NCBI GenBank assembly: GCA_000827205.1
Contig: KN832567.1
Span: 517,189-581,188, forward strand
Origin: Plicaturopsis crispa FD-325 SS-3
Taxonomy: Eukaryota; Basidiomycota; Agaricomycetes; Amylocorticiales; Amylocorticiaceae
Reading direction: 5' to 3'
Length of the DNA stretch: 64,000 nucleotides
Numbering within the stretch: position 1 is the stretch's first letter; each line of letters begins with the position of its first letter. A program made the translations under genes and the position numbers. Positions 37,126-47,155 of the stretch are shown here, in pieces. Below the pieces are notes generated by a model, which saw only the letters and a program-made list of their open reading frames with translations, was not told where the DNA came from and ran no database searches.

Positions 37126-37439
37126 TTGGGGGAAAATAATAGCGACCAGATAGATGTAAACAGGTTCTCGAGGGCGGGTGGCAAGCGGGTGGTCGTCCGT
37201 GTCCAAGCTCAGACTGAAGGCGCAACTGACAGTGAAGAGCCGGACGCGCGGCGCGACTTGAACTTGCTGGTCCTCATGATTTGGACTGCTACTAAGACAC
37301 ATCATATTTATTGAAATTGTAATCTAGTAGCAGTCGTCTATAGGACATGGTGTATCTAGGTATCCTTGTCAGTAGTTTGCTCAAGCAGGGTTCATACAGC
37401 AGCACCACAATGCGTCGTGGAGGTGTTCGGATCGGTTTA
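37126..37439. other. Short region between Ind1 and unknown gene
   Basis: About 310 bases; promoter side of IND1 and 3' side of the gene ending at 37440. Nothing else seen. Confidence 0.5.
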
Positions 37440-39499
37440 CTATGCAGCATACGAGATGTCCGAGTCTGCCCCGAGGTTTGGGACCGCACCCGAGTCGTAA
37501 CACAATTCATTTGTTGCCGCGGGGAGTCCCCAGCCCGTTCCCGGTCCAATATTCGGGGAGCCATAGGCTGCAGTCTCAGGAGGAGCAAGCTGATGTTGCC
37601 GAGTGACCAAGTCTAATTGTTCTTCAATCCAGCCACCGCTGGCGGGGGGCGCACTTGCCGGACCATGGAAGAAGTGTTGGCTGGGCTGCCCAGTGTTCGG
37701 AAATATAGTCGGAGACATGTTGCCCGTGGTGAAGAAAGATGCAGGATCAAAACCTAGGTTAGGTGCCAATCCCGCCGTATTTGAAAAGCCAGGGTGGCGC
37801 TGGAAGGCCTCTGTGGAAAAACGAGCTCCTGAGCCGATGGTCCGACACTGGGTTTCAGGGGAGGTCGCAAGGCGCTACCAGACCGAGTGCGTCTGAGATC
37901 ATAGTCGGCCTCAAAGTTCGATTCGGGCGGAAGCATCAAGCGCGGCAGTCCCGCTTGGTGCGGAACAGGGCATAGGATATCCTGGGCCATCGCGCTGTCT
38001 TGAGGTACAGGAGTTGAGTATTGAGTTGACGGACTGGGGGAATCTGAATAATCGGGAGAATTCGGAGAATCCTAGAATACAAAAAAGAAACGAAATTAAC
38101 AAGCCGTACGAAAAGGCATCGTAGGCTTAATAGCAAGAAAAGATGGCATGAACGGCCTTCGGATCCCCCCAGCACACATCCTCGTATGTGCATGGTATTT
38201 CATCGGTAGAGATCTCGCCGTGGAATGGGGGACAGTGACCAACCTGCGATGGAGTCATCCCGGGTACGTTGTCGAGACCGCAGTGCATCCAGTAAAGAAA
38301 AGTCTCGAGTATCGTCGGACTCTGGGTTCTATGCCCTCGAGTCTCAGAAATGCTTGCGTGCTTCCAATCTAAACTGACGATGAGAATGAAAGAGACTAGA
38401 ACATCACAGACACGTACCGTCAGAGAAGCATCCGAACACCCATTGTGCGTAGGTCGTCATTGCAAAATGACGAATCCCGTTGACATAACATATATCGTCG
38501 ACCTGACGGGTACGGCAAGCCGGTTCACAAACAATACAAGGTAGGCAAAACGCATCATGTACTCACCATTGCCCAGTAATGCTGCCTCTTTTGGTTCGGA
38601 TCGGGGGATTTCCCCGGAATTATGGGAAGCTTTTCGAACTGATCTCTGGCTTAAATTTATATCGAAGGATATGCTCATAGTGATGCGTACTTCAGAGGCA
38701 TTCGTGAAGTCTTGTAAGTCACGAGGGGCCAGATACCAAGGCGGGACGATGAATACTGCCATCAAAGCGTTCGTAAATGATCCTTCCTGAGTCATAATAG
38801 TATCAGTTCAAGATGGTAGGGAAGCAGACGGCAAGACGTACCTTCCATTCGGCGTAAATATACGGTTTGAAATATTGTGGTTCTTCGCCGTAGACCAGGT
38901 GACGCTCAAACGTCCTGTGTGGCGCTGAAGGAAAAAGTTGGCGATAAATGCTGCTCGCCGTGGTGAATATCGTGACCACGGCCCTACGGCTAACATCTTC
39001 GTCCGAGGTAACGTGCCGCTCTCGGAGGGCCTTCTTTTCCATATGAGCAGTCTTTCCGAGGGGAAATTCATCCAGAATGCCTGTTGGATGACATGAGTTG
39101 AAGGTAGGGCAAGGTGGGCTAGGGCATATCCATAAACACTCACCATCAACATAGATAGTCAGGTCATCTTCAAACTCGTCGCTCGCACTGATATCGAGCA
39201 TCTTATCAGCGATGCTATCATGAACTACATTCGATGGTAGTCAATAATTAGCCTCGTATGGAGTGCCTGGTATACGCACATGTTTTCACGCTGTTCTCGA
39301 AGTTGTACTGGTCGTATTTGTGCATATGAGCAAGTAAGTGGTAGCCTCCTGGGTTGAGATAGCCTCCGGCAGGATTTCTCTCACTGCGACAGTCTTCGGG
39401 TGGCACAGGCGGTCCACCTCGAGTGTGCACCATTGACGGTAATATGGCCCTCGACACATAGTCTCTGACCGTAGTAAAGCCTCGGTGAGGTAGAGACAT
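37440..39499 (-). CDS. Conserved-looking protein of unknown family
   Basis: I do not recognise this protein. Eight exons join in phase to 489 residues: 39499-39280, 39224-39144, 39080-38842, 38786-38691, 38645-38567, 38368-38178, 38071-37879, 37810-37440. The N-terminal two thirds look globular (YHLLAHMHKYDQYNF, DEDVSRRAVVTIFTTASS, APHRTFERHLVYGEE, TFLYWMHCGLDNVPGMTP). The last third is Ser/Pro/Asn-rich and acidic (DSPNSPDYSDSPSPS), like the tail of a regulator. No signal peptide, membrane segment or known motif is evident. The consistent phases and clean splice sites support a real gene. A stop would close exon 6 if its intron were retained, so a shorter form could exist. Confidence 0.6.
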
Positions 39500-40431
39500 C
39501 GAAGAGAGACGAAGCGTGAGCTGGAGAGAAATGGGGCAGGTGGTCGTCGTCTGGGGAGTTTATAGTGACAAGAAAATACGCGAGATATGATGCCTACAAC
39601 AACACAATTGGCATAGCGAATAGAGCGAGAAACAATGCAGTACTCGCCTTGTAACACCTCGTACAAATACAAGAAACGACTCGCCACAAAAAATCGATGG
39701 GTCCATGTAGGTCCCTTTTCAATCGAAAGTGGTTGGGTTCTTGAAGCCGTGATTTTTGTCATTTAAAGCCTGATCCAGTGTATACTTGTCGTAAGGCTTC
39801 CTCAACTCGTTTGGGTCGCGTTAACGAGCGCTCGGAAGACAGGGTTATAGGATAAACGTTGTGAGTCGCGGTTGCATTCGAATCGGTCCTCGCTTTCTCA
39901 AACGCTCCGCGCACCGATGCTTTTGGTGAATATGCGTAGTCGACAGGCGGTGCAGCAGAAACTGGGTAACATATACAGGATATGGTAGCCGCGCACAGAG
40001 AGCGCTCGCCGCACTGAGCCGAGCGTCGTAGTAGGATCAGGGAGTGATCAGGGGCACTAGACCCAAATATAGCAATTCCCGACTTCTCGACGGGCTCGAA
40101 TGGCGGCAACAAGTTGGCGTCGACCGCACTACAGTACTGTTACATGCATGATTCCGGTCATTCAAGAAAGTAGATTACATTCTGCGTTGCAAAATTGGAG
40201 ACACACCAAAGCACGGAGGTATATGAAATCGAGTCCAACGATGGTTTGGTACCGGATGTACAGCGGACGCCACAATGAACTCGGAACGGTTCCATCGCAG
40301 GTTGGTCGGACACAGTCCCTCGTTTGACGGCGGGGTCCCTGCACACACGCGGATATCCTTTGGGGGACTACGACAGTCTACCACACAGCTGCCATGCCTG
40401 CGACGCGTTTTTTTGCTCGAGTGTAGCGTTC
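39500..40431. other. Intergenic region
   Basis: 0.9 kb. A 117-codon minus-strand frame (39759-40112) shows no domain. No gene recognised. Confidence 0.45.
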
Positions 40432-41322
40432 CTATTCCGAGGCACCAATCAACCGCTCTTGGGTCTTCCTAACCGCCTTGCTCCATATATTTTCCCCGCC
40501 TCTTGCTGCGCTCTCCCAGTCCCGACGTGTGGTCGGACTGTCGACAAATATCCTGGGGTCCACCCTGCGCACCTCCCTCACCCACGTCTCTGGGTGAATG
40601 TCCCGTTCCTCTACAGCCAAAACCAGCATTTGGAGATTCCGCGCGAATTCAGCTCCCAGGTCTGCAGCAAGATCGCCCATGGCGTGGGCACCGCCAGGGC
40701 GAGGATAGTAGCGCAGCTTCAGATGCGTCAAGTTGCGGAAAAACCGAAGAATCAGATCGATGCGGGTTTTTGTAACGGGTCCGGGTTCGCTGAGGTTGTC
40801 GATGTCCAGGTGCGTCACGACCCACAGATGACACGCTTGTGAGAAGGTGTTTATAACGCGATTGCGATCCGATGCACCCAGCAGGCTTGACATGAGCGGG
40901 AACGTGTTCATCACTGTGAGTTGCCAACGGGTGTCGGCGGGAAATTCACGGTCGAGAAGGCCACATTCGCGGAGCGTCATGCTAAAGAGTTCGTCAAAGG
41001 TTTTGCCGTTGATGGCGAGGTGCTCGACGTGGCTGCAATTGGGCAGGATGTGGAAGTGCATATATTTGGTGCATCGCAGGTCGGCGAGCCACAGGCTGCG
41101 GATGCCCAGGGCCTGCTGTGGATCGCTTAAAAGGAAGTGGAGGAACTGCAGCACTTTTTTGGGGGAGAGGAGCACGGTCGATAGTAGGTACGGGGCTGCG
41201 AGGTCTCGTGCCCACGAGGAGACGAGGTGGAGCGCGAGGCATGATTCGCTTGACGAGGCGGCTGCGAGGTGGAAAATGCGCACGACGAGCTCGATGGGCA
41301 GCTCTGAAGACGTAGACGGCAT
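40432..41322 (-). CDS. F-box-like protein
   Basis: Single-exon frame of 296 residues when started at the ATG encoding MPSTSSELPIELVVRIF; two in-frame ATGs further upstream (41415 and 41388) would lengthen it. The first 45 residues fit an F-box (LPIELVVRIFHLAA ... LALHLVSSWARDLAAPYLL), the Skp1-binding module of SCF ubiquitin ligases. The rest has irregular Leu-rich segments (VVTHLDIDNL, FRNLTHLKLRYYP) as in the many fungal F-box proteins that lie in fast-evolving families. The substrate is unknown. A DPRIF..SPTTRRDWESAARG stretch near the C terminus is typical of this fungal group. Confidence 0.65.
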   Translation of the reverse strand: MPSTSSELPIELVVRIFHLAAASSSESCLALHLVSSWARDLAAPYLLSTVLLSPKKVLQFLHFLLSDPQQALGIRSLWLADLRCTKYMHFHILPNCSHVEHLAINGKTFDELFSMTLRECGLLDREFPADTRWQLTVMNTFPLMSSLLGASDRNRVINTFSQACHLWVVTHLDIDNLSEPGPVTKTRIDLILRFFRNLTHLKLRYYPRPGGAHAMGDLAADLGAEFARNLQMLVLAVEERDIHPETWVREVRRVDPRIFVDSPTTRRDWESAARGGENIWSKAVRKTQERLIGASE

Positions 41323-41992
41323 GACACGAATCACAAATCTCCGGGATTGAGTAAATTTGGATAGAACGACGCCTAGCTGTGCATTCATGCTTCTGTTAAC
41401 TTTGAGTGCAAACAAATGGCTGGTGGCTTACTGAGGTACGCTACAGAAAAAGGTGAAAATGGGTCCTCCAGTCGAGTCTTTGAGCAGGCTTTCGGAAGCG
41501 CAAAGTGGCGAGTATGAAGTTGCCTTGCAGTCTCGAGCCCCATGTTAGACGCTCGTCGTCGTCGTCGGCACCAGTTGTCATCGATCGTAGTTCCGTCTAA
41601 AATCCATCGTGGGTGACAGATCCCGTGTAGAGCAGTCGACAAAAATTCGCAATATGATTCACGCAGACCATACACAGGTCAGCAGGGCCATAAGTACAAT
41701 GGACTCGGAGACACCGCAACCACTCATCTACCACGCGCGACACGCGAAACCCGGTGGCCCCGGAGAGAACATCTCATCCAGCGGTTCCAGTTGTCATCTA
41801 CTTGGCTGGCAGGGGCGAATATGGCGCGATCCGTAAGAGGCTTTGTGTAGGGTCAAAGCCCAGTCGGTAGTGGCATGTAGTGTAACTGCGAGGGATGTGG
41901 CGCGTCTACATCTACATTTAGATCAGATACGGACAAAGAAACGTCAGCGAGAGAGCTGACCGGTAAACGCATAATTGCCCCTGGCGCATCTA
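41323..41992. other. Intergenic region
   Basis: 0.67 kb with no recognisable gene; the right end is the 3' side of PSF1. Confidence 0.5.
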
Positions 41993-42628
41993 CTACCCCG
42001 ACTCGATCTCCTCCAAATACCCCTGCACGACCAAGTGCTCCACATCCGCCCTCCGGATGAGAAACCGCTGGCCCTTCGTAAAGTCCACCGCACCAAGCTC
42101 CGTCTGTATCGTTCCGCAGTCGCGCACGACGCGCACATGCACATGGAGGTCCTTCGGCGGGTGCGTGATGCCCGCGGTGATATCGAGCTCGGCGGCGAGC
42201 GTCTCGCGGAACGCGATCGTCGACGCCGCGTACGCGCGCAGGAAGTCGACCTCGTGCGGCGCGAGCTTCGCGCGTGTGTCCGCGTCGCCGAGCAGGTGAG
42301 GCAGCGCGCAGCCCGCCGCCCAGTACATGTCGCGCAGGCGGTCCGTGCGGTGCGCGTGGTACGCGAGCAGGCAGCGCTTGTTGCGCGTTATCGCGGTCTG
42401 GTAGAGGAGCAGTGCGGGCGGGATGTGGTCGGGGTCGGCGTGGGCATCGGCGGCGAGCGTGGCTTCGAGAGCTCGGATGTGTTTGTCGAGGTCGCGCTGC
42501 TCGCGGACGATGGCGCGGACGAGCGAATCGTTGTATTTGAGTAGATTGTCGGAGGCGGTGGAACGACGCGATTCAGTGACAAGTTGGGTGGCGAGATCGC
42601 AAAATTGGCGTTGGTCGGCAGTCGACAT
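41993..42628 (-). CDS. PSF1: GINS complex subunit Psf1
   Basis: Subunit of the GINS tetramer, which with Cdc45 and MCM2-7 forms the replicative helicase. Intronless, 211 residues, starting at MSTADQRQF. Family marks are the N-terminal DLATQLVTESRRS and NLLKYNDSLVRAIVRE, the helical A domain with RNKRCLLAYHAHRTDRLRDMYW, and the C-terminal B domain (TELGAVDFTKGQRFLIRRADVEHLV). The frame is open far upstream of the chosen ATG but that part has no family resemblance and is hydrophobic, so the shorter start is preferred. Length fits Psf1 (about 200). Confidence 0.93.
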   Translation of the reverse strand: MSTADQRQFCDLATQLVTESRRSTASDNLLKYNDSLVRAIVREQRDLDKHIRALEATLAADAHADPDHIPPALLLYQTAITRNKRCLLAYHAHRTDRLRDMYWAAGCALPHLLGDADTRAKLAPHEVDFLRAYAASTIAFRETLAAELDITAGITHPPKDLHVHVRVVRDCGTIQTELGAVDFTKGQRFLIRRADVEHLVVQGYLEEIESG

Positions 42629-43810
42629 GGATGTAGCAGAAAGAGAGCTCCGTGTGTGCCACAAAGCCACCACACACTTGAGAGTCAAGATCGTCAAGAG
42701 CTCAAGCACACGGTTTGGCACGAAATGATAGAAGAAAGAGCATTGATTGATTACAGTAGCAGATACACATCGATAGAATACAAGGACATATAACAAACGT
42801 TAGATGGACAAAGACGCCACCCATCTCACCGTCTCGACAGCAAAACGCAGATGAACTAACCTGATAAAAATGACAAGATTAGCTCAATGCACACAACATA
42901 GAACATGAAGCGGAAGGAGGGGAACGAAAAGGATCAGCTGGCTGTTCTTAGTATTTGATTATAAGGTATCCGCATCGCCCGAAGGCTCTGGATTATGGGT
43001 GATATGTTGTCACATCATGTAACGTCCTCCCTCCATCGCGCACGACGGAAAAGCGAGAAACAACGAGCTTACCTTGAAAGATGTGGGTCGAGACATGATC
43101 GGGCGGTCAGAACATAGACTAAGGGTCTGGCAGAGTCTGAGAAAAACAATGTCAGCACGATGGACAAGCAGCAAATGAGATGCGAAAAAGAAGAAAATGT
43201 CAGAGGTGCAACGATTTGGCTGTGTGCTCTGCCGTTCGTCAACGTGTACGGGAGAGTACACTACGACTGGGGCGGCAAAGAGATCATCACTGTGGATGGG
43301 GTGTAAAACGGCGAACTCACCAGTCAGAAAGAGGCATCGGTCCATCAACGACACGACACGGCAAGAAGACAACAGCATGGAGAAAACCACAACGACGTCG
43401 TCGCTGCGTGGAAGCGCTCGAAGCTCAGGACGACGCTACCACAACGAAGGAGAAGAGCAAGCGACGTCGACGCGTCCACAGAAAAAAACTTAGGAAAAAA
43501 AAGTTGAGCGTCTTATATACACGCGACTGTTACGTAATAAGGTAACGGCGCACGTCCCCACCCTAGCTCCACACAGCCAGGGTCCCCGGCACCCGCCTGA
43601 GTCGCCTCATTCCAACGGCGTTTGGTAGCCGCATAATAAACTTGCCTCCTACCACGACATGCTCGATGCTTTCGTCGCCGTACGGAACGACGAGCAAGGC
43701 CCTCCGCTGACCGGGCTTGTCAGGCGCAGATGGGAATCACCTTGGAAACGGGACCGCGCCACTTGCACGAGCGCCAAGAGCCGCCAGCAGTAGTCTCGCG
43801 TGGGTACCTT
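42629..43810. other. Intergenic region upstream of PSF1
   Basis: 1.2 kb. No complete gene. A short minus-strand stretch near 43580-43740 reads like protein (RALLVVPYGDESIEHVVVGG) but cannot be extended into a gene. Confidence 0.45.
43803..43810. repeat. Left target-site duplication GGTACCTT
   Basis: Identical to 44336-44343 on the other side of the MITE. It marks the insertion site. Confidence 0.88.
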
Positions 43811-44335
43811 AGGACCCATGATTATAGGGGGGTATGCCTGATCCGATCGCCCAAAATTTTGATAAAAATGTCCGGACAAAATGACCAAAAATGGCGACAA
43901 AATGTCCGGAAAAAATCTGGCCTCGAGATTTCGGGGAGATTTTGTCCGGATCCTGGATTAGGCCTCTCAAAATCTAAAAATTGCCGAAAAAGGCGAAAAA
44001 AATCTCCACGCCCTCTGCGAGGGCGCCGCGGTCATAAATCACGCCAAAAAGCTGCGCAAAGTACAAATTGAACCCTTGGCCTTTGCATATGAGCTGCAAA
44101 ATCTCTCGGGCGAGGTTGGGTGAGGGTGGCTTCATAGGTCCGGCTCAGCCACCAAAATTATGTCCGGATTTTGCCTCAGGCGTGCTCATCCAGGGAATTT
44201 TTTGTCTGGACAAAAGATCAGGCCAGGTTCGGAATTTGGCATCTTTTGTCCGGATTTGGATCAGGCTGAGGCCAAAAAATCTCAAAAATTTGTCCGGATT
44301 GCGATCAGGCATACCCCCCTATAATCATGGGTCCT
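43811..44335. mobile_element. Nonautonomous DNA transposon (MITE), probably hAT-like
   Basis: A 525-bp element with perfect 33-bp terminal inverted repeats (43811-43843 and 44303-44335, beginning AGGACCCATGATTATAG) flanked by an 8-bp direct repeat GGTACCTT (43803-43810 and 44336-44343). An 8-bp target duplication is characteristic of hAT elements; the terminal bases are not the classic CAG/TAG, so the superfamily is tentative. It has no coding capacity for a transposase. The interior is A-rich and carries six exact TGTCCGGA boxes, three towards each end. Perfect TIRs and TSD suggest recent insertion. It ends about 150 bases before the LysM effector ATG. Confidence 0.9.
43869..44298. repeat. 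Subterminal TGTCCGGA boxes inside the MITE
   Basis: Exact copies at 43869, 43903, 43943, 44161, 44247 and 44291, plus a TGTCTGGA variant near 44205. All read the same way on the plus strand, but the TCCGGA core is palindromic. Repeated motifs near the ends are typical of transposase-binding sites in hAT-type elements; binding here is inference. Confidence 0.75.
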
Positions 44336-44343
44336 GGTACCTT
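44336..44343. repeat. Right target-site duplication GGTACCTT
   Basis: Identical to 43803-43810. See the MITE entry. Confidence 0.88.
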
Positions 44344-44493
44344 CCTCGCGGCCTCAAATACTCGCCATCGTCTCATCGTTACCCATCCACATTTTCCTCT
44401 CAGCCAACACAGTGCAAGACGCTCGTTCCGCACACCCACTGTCTTTTCCTCACTTCCTAGTCCAACCCGCCGCACTCGTCTTAGCTTGAGATC

Positions 44494-45197
44494 ATGTTCG
44501 CACACGCCGTCACCGCCGCGCTCGTCGCTCTTCCCTTCGTCGCACAGTGTGCGTTGAAATTCAATTTGACCTTGTAACGACGAGCTGATGTTCATATTTT
44601 CGTCCCCCTCCAGTCGCATCTGCCGCTGACTGCGCGCGCACGTACACGGTGAAGGAGGGCGATATCTGCGACTCCATCTCCGCCGCCAAGAACGTCTCCA
44701 CGTACGTCCTTTCCCGCCCGCAGAACCCGCCGCGCCCTCACACTAACGGACCCGCAGATACCAGCTCGCGGTCGTCAACTACCCGAGCGTCGACAGCGCG
44801 TGCGGCAACCTCACCCCGGGCAACTCGATCTGCCTCGGCTGGGCCAACCAGGACTGCTCCACGACCTACGTCGTGAAGCCCGACGACGACTGCCCGGGCA
44901 TCACCCAGCTCGCGGGCATCAATAGCACTCTCCTCACCCAGAACAACCCGCAGATCAACCAGGACTGCTCGAACCTCTACGTCGGCGAGGTGCGTTGTTC
45001 CGTTCTGAGTCGTCCCGCTGCGCTCTGTACTGACTGATGTTTCCTCTGTTCAGGTGCTGTGCACGGCGAAGCAAGTGCAGGTCCCGGCTCTCCCCAAGGG
45101 CATGGCCCTCCCCGGCTCCACCGTCCCCACGACCGCCGCCCCCGCGCAGCCGTCCGCGACCGCCGACGAGGACCTCCCCTATTGCGACGAGCTCTAA
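44494..45197 (+). CDS. Secreted protein with two LysM domains
   Basis: Small secreted chitin-binding protein of the LysM effector type; such proteins shield or hide chitin from host or competitor receptors. Exons 44494-44548, 44614-44701, 44758-44989, 45054-45197; 172 residues in phase. A signal peptide covers about residues 1-22 (ALVALPFVAQFASA). LysM1 begins TYTVKEGDICDSISA and ends NSICLG; LysM2 begins TYVVKPDDDCPGITQ and ends VGEVLC. Cysteines are evenly spread, fitting disulfides. The last 40 residues are Pro/Ala/Thr-rich. No catalytic domain is attached. A MITE sits in the promoter, which may affect expression. Confidence 0.9.
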
Positions 45198-45815
45198 GCT
45201 CCGTTACCCCCCACAATGCTTGGCTATTCCCCGCAATGCTCGGTTACCCCTTGCAATACTATACTATACCCCTTCCCTTGGATACGTTGGCTTGCAGGCA
45301 GATTAGCTGTTGACGGCTTGGTTACATACTTGGTTACATGTGGAATTGACTCTACCGGTCACTGTGTTGTAGCGGGCAGAATTGACACGACGCTTTTTTA
45401 CCGTCGGGTTTCGAGAGATGTTGCACTGGAAAGCACCTGGAAAGTGTTCGTTTCGCAAGCCACGACGTCGTATGTCTGTTCCACGGTCACCGTCCCTCGA
45501 ACACCTGTTCAGAGACTTGAACAAGGCTACGATAGCAATTCTACCGTTCCACCGTTGTCTTTTTTGCTAGCAAGCCACCGTTCGTGCGTTGTACTGCCGG
45601 CCATCGAGCTCGACGTCGACGTCCTGCACTCGGCATGTTCCTGCTGTGAATGAAATAGCCCCTAACTCATCCTTCCGCCGTTTGCTCCTCGACTTCCGAC
45701 TTTCACCAGCAAAGCCAACGCCGTGTAAGTACGCCACACCTGTGAGCAAACGCACATTTCGCGCAGAGATACCGAACCCGTTTACCAGTTGTTGTAAACC
45801 TGCCAGCGACCTCCG
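45198..45815. other. Intergenic region
   Basis: 0.6 kb between the LysM gene and the next gene. Just after the LysM stop there are imperfect tandem copies of an ACCCC..GCAATGCT..GG unit (about 45200-45270). No gene seen. Confidence 0.5.
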
Positions 45816-47155
45816 ATGAACCCACGGCTCATCGCGGAGGCCTCTCGACCCAGAGTCGCATGCTTGCACTTGAGCGCCGCACCGTCTACGCACGCACGTT
45901 CAAGCTCTCAGTCGATAACTTTGTTAACGTACTGCTACACCCGGTCTGCTGCGACGTGCCGGTACTCTCAGCTCTGGCAGTCTTCTTTTCCGACGTTGCC
46001 TCCGCGCAAACGAGTGTGCTACTCGAAAGGCGAGAGTAGCACGCGCCCGTATTCGTCCTCGACGCGTGGTTCTTGCCAGGAAATTAGCGACCGCGAGTGG
46101 GAGCTACGGACTGGTGCGTGTTGCCTAGGTCTGCCCACTGTAATTGATGCGGTCTAACATACCTAATTATCCGCCTATATGCGACACTCACCCGCAGGCC
46201 GTGCCATTGATATTCTCCGAGAGACGCTGCCTACATTCTTTCACACAGGTCTTGTTGGCGCCGCACCGACTTCTTCGAGTGCTCATGCACATTCATCCCC
46301 ATCTGAAGCGACTCACGCGCAACGTACGAGCGATAATCCTTCTTCAGAAATATTCGTATGTGAATGACCAGACCATCTCAGCGTCTACGACAGATGCGGA
46401 CGAGGAACGTATCTACGACACAAACATTCGGCTGGTGTACACCCCGCCGCTTGCGCTGCCGCCGCCCTTTCCGCGCAGCTTAAAAATCGAAGGTAAGGGC
46501 CGCGTTTATTTCTTGCAAAGCATAGCGGCTTTCGAAATCATGCTATTCCTTCTGTTTTAAAACGTGATTCTTCCTCCTACCGACCACTTATGCAGGCCTC
46601 CCCCTCTACGCGGCCTCCGCCGTCTTCGTGCGCTACACCCTTGCCGCCCTGTACGGCAGCCTCCGCGTCTCCGTGCGTAAGGTCGTCGTGCGCAGCGGAG
46701 GCGGGCCTGATCCCGACGGGGGAGGCCTCAACCTCGACCCACCGAATGACGCTAGTGCGCCCAAAGGAGACGGCACGAGGAAAGAAAAACGCGTGTTTGT
46801 GGCACTCACCGTACACGGGTTCTCGCGCGTGAGCAGGAAGGAAGGCGAGTGGGATGTGTGAGTGCGCTCTGGCTGCTCACTGGCACCATCCTCTCAAGTA
46901 CTATCATGATTCTGGTGTCCGCCCAGGAACTCGACGTACACCTTGTCCCCGGTTACAGGCCGCATCACGCTGCACACGGTGGACTCGATCTGCCCGGCGC
47001 CGCATGAGAGCGTGTGGGCGGGGCTCATTGGCCTTGGCGGCGGCGGCGGTATGAAGGGTGCTGCGGGCGCCGCGAATTGTGAGGGCGCGAGCTCTGCGAG
47101 CTGTACGGGGACCGGTGAAGGTGATGACCCCCGCATTGGACGGCGGCGGTCGTAG
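45816..47155 (+). CDS. SnoaL/DUF2358-like protein, probably mitochondrial
   Basis: Exons 45816-46113, 46198-46248, 46382-46492, 46596-46857 and 46927-47155 give 316 residues in phase. The first 90 residues are rich in Arg, Ser and Cys with few acidic residues, suggesting an organelle-targeting presequence. After that the layout fits NTF2/SnoaL-fold proteins of the DUF2358 kind: RAIDILRETLPTFF, then IYDTNIRLVYTPP, IEGLPLYAASAVFVRYTL, VFVALTVHGFSR and a strand NSTYTLSPVTGRITLHTVD followed by SICPAPHESVWAG. No catalytic residues can be named. The final Gly/Ala-rich tail is low complexity. Family assignment is by pattern and is moderate. Confidence 0.6.

Noticed and set aside
43560-43800. Minus-strand protein-like stretch (ALLVVPYGDESIEHVVVGG)
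   Set aside because: It spans only about 40 codons, is closed upstream by a stop, and has no plausible exon to join on the far side of the MITE.
43811-44335. LTR or other retroelement origin for the 525-bp repeat
   Set aside because: The ends are inverted, not direct, repeats and the target duplication is 8 bp, so a DNA transposon is the simpler reading.
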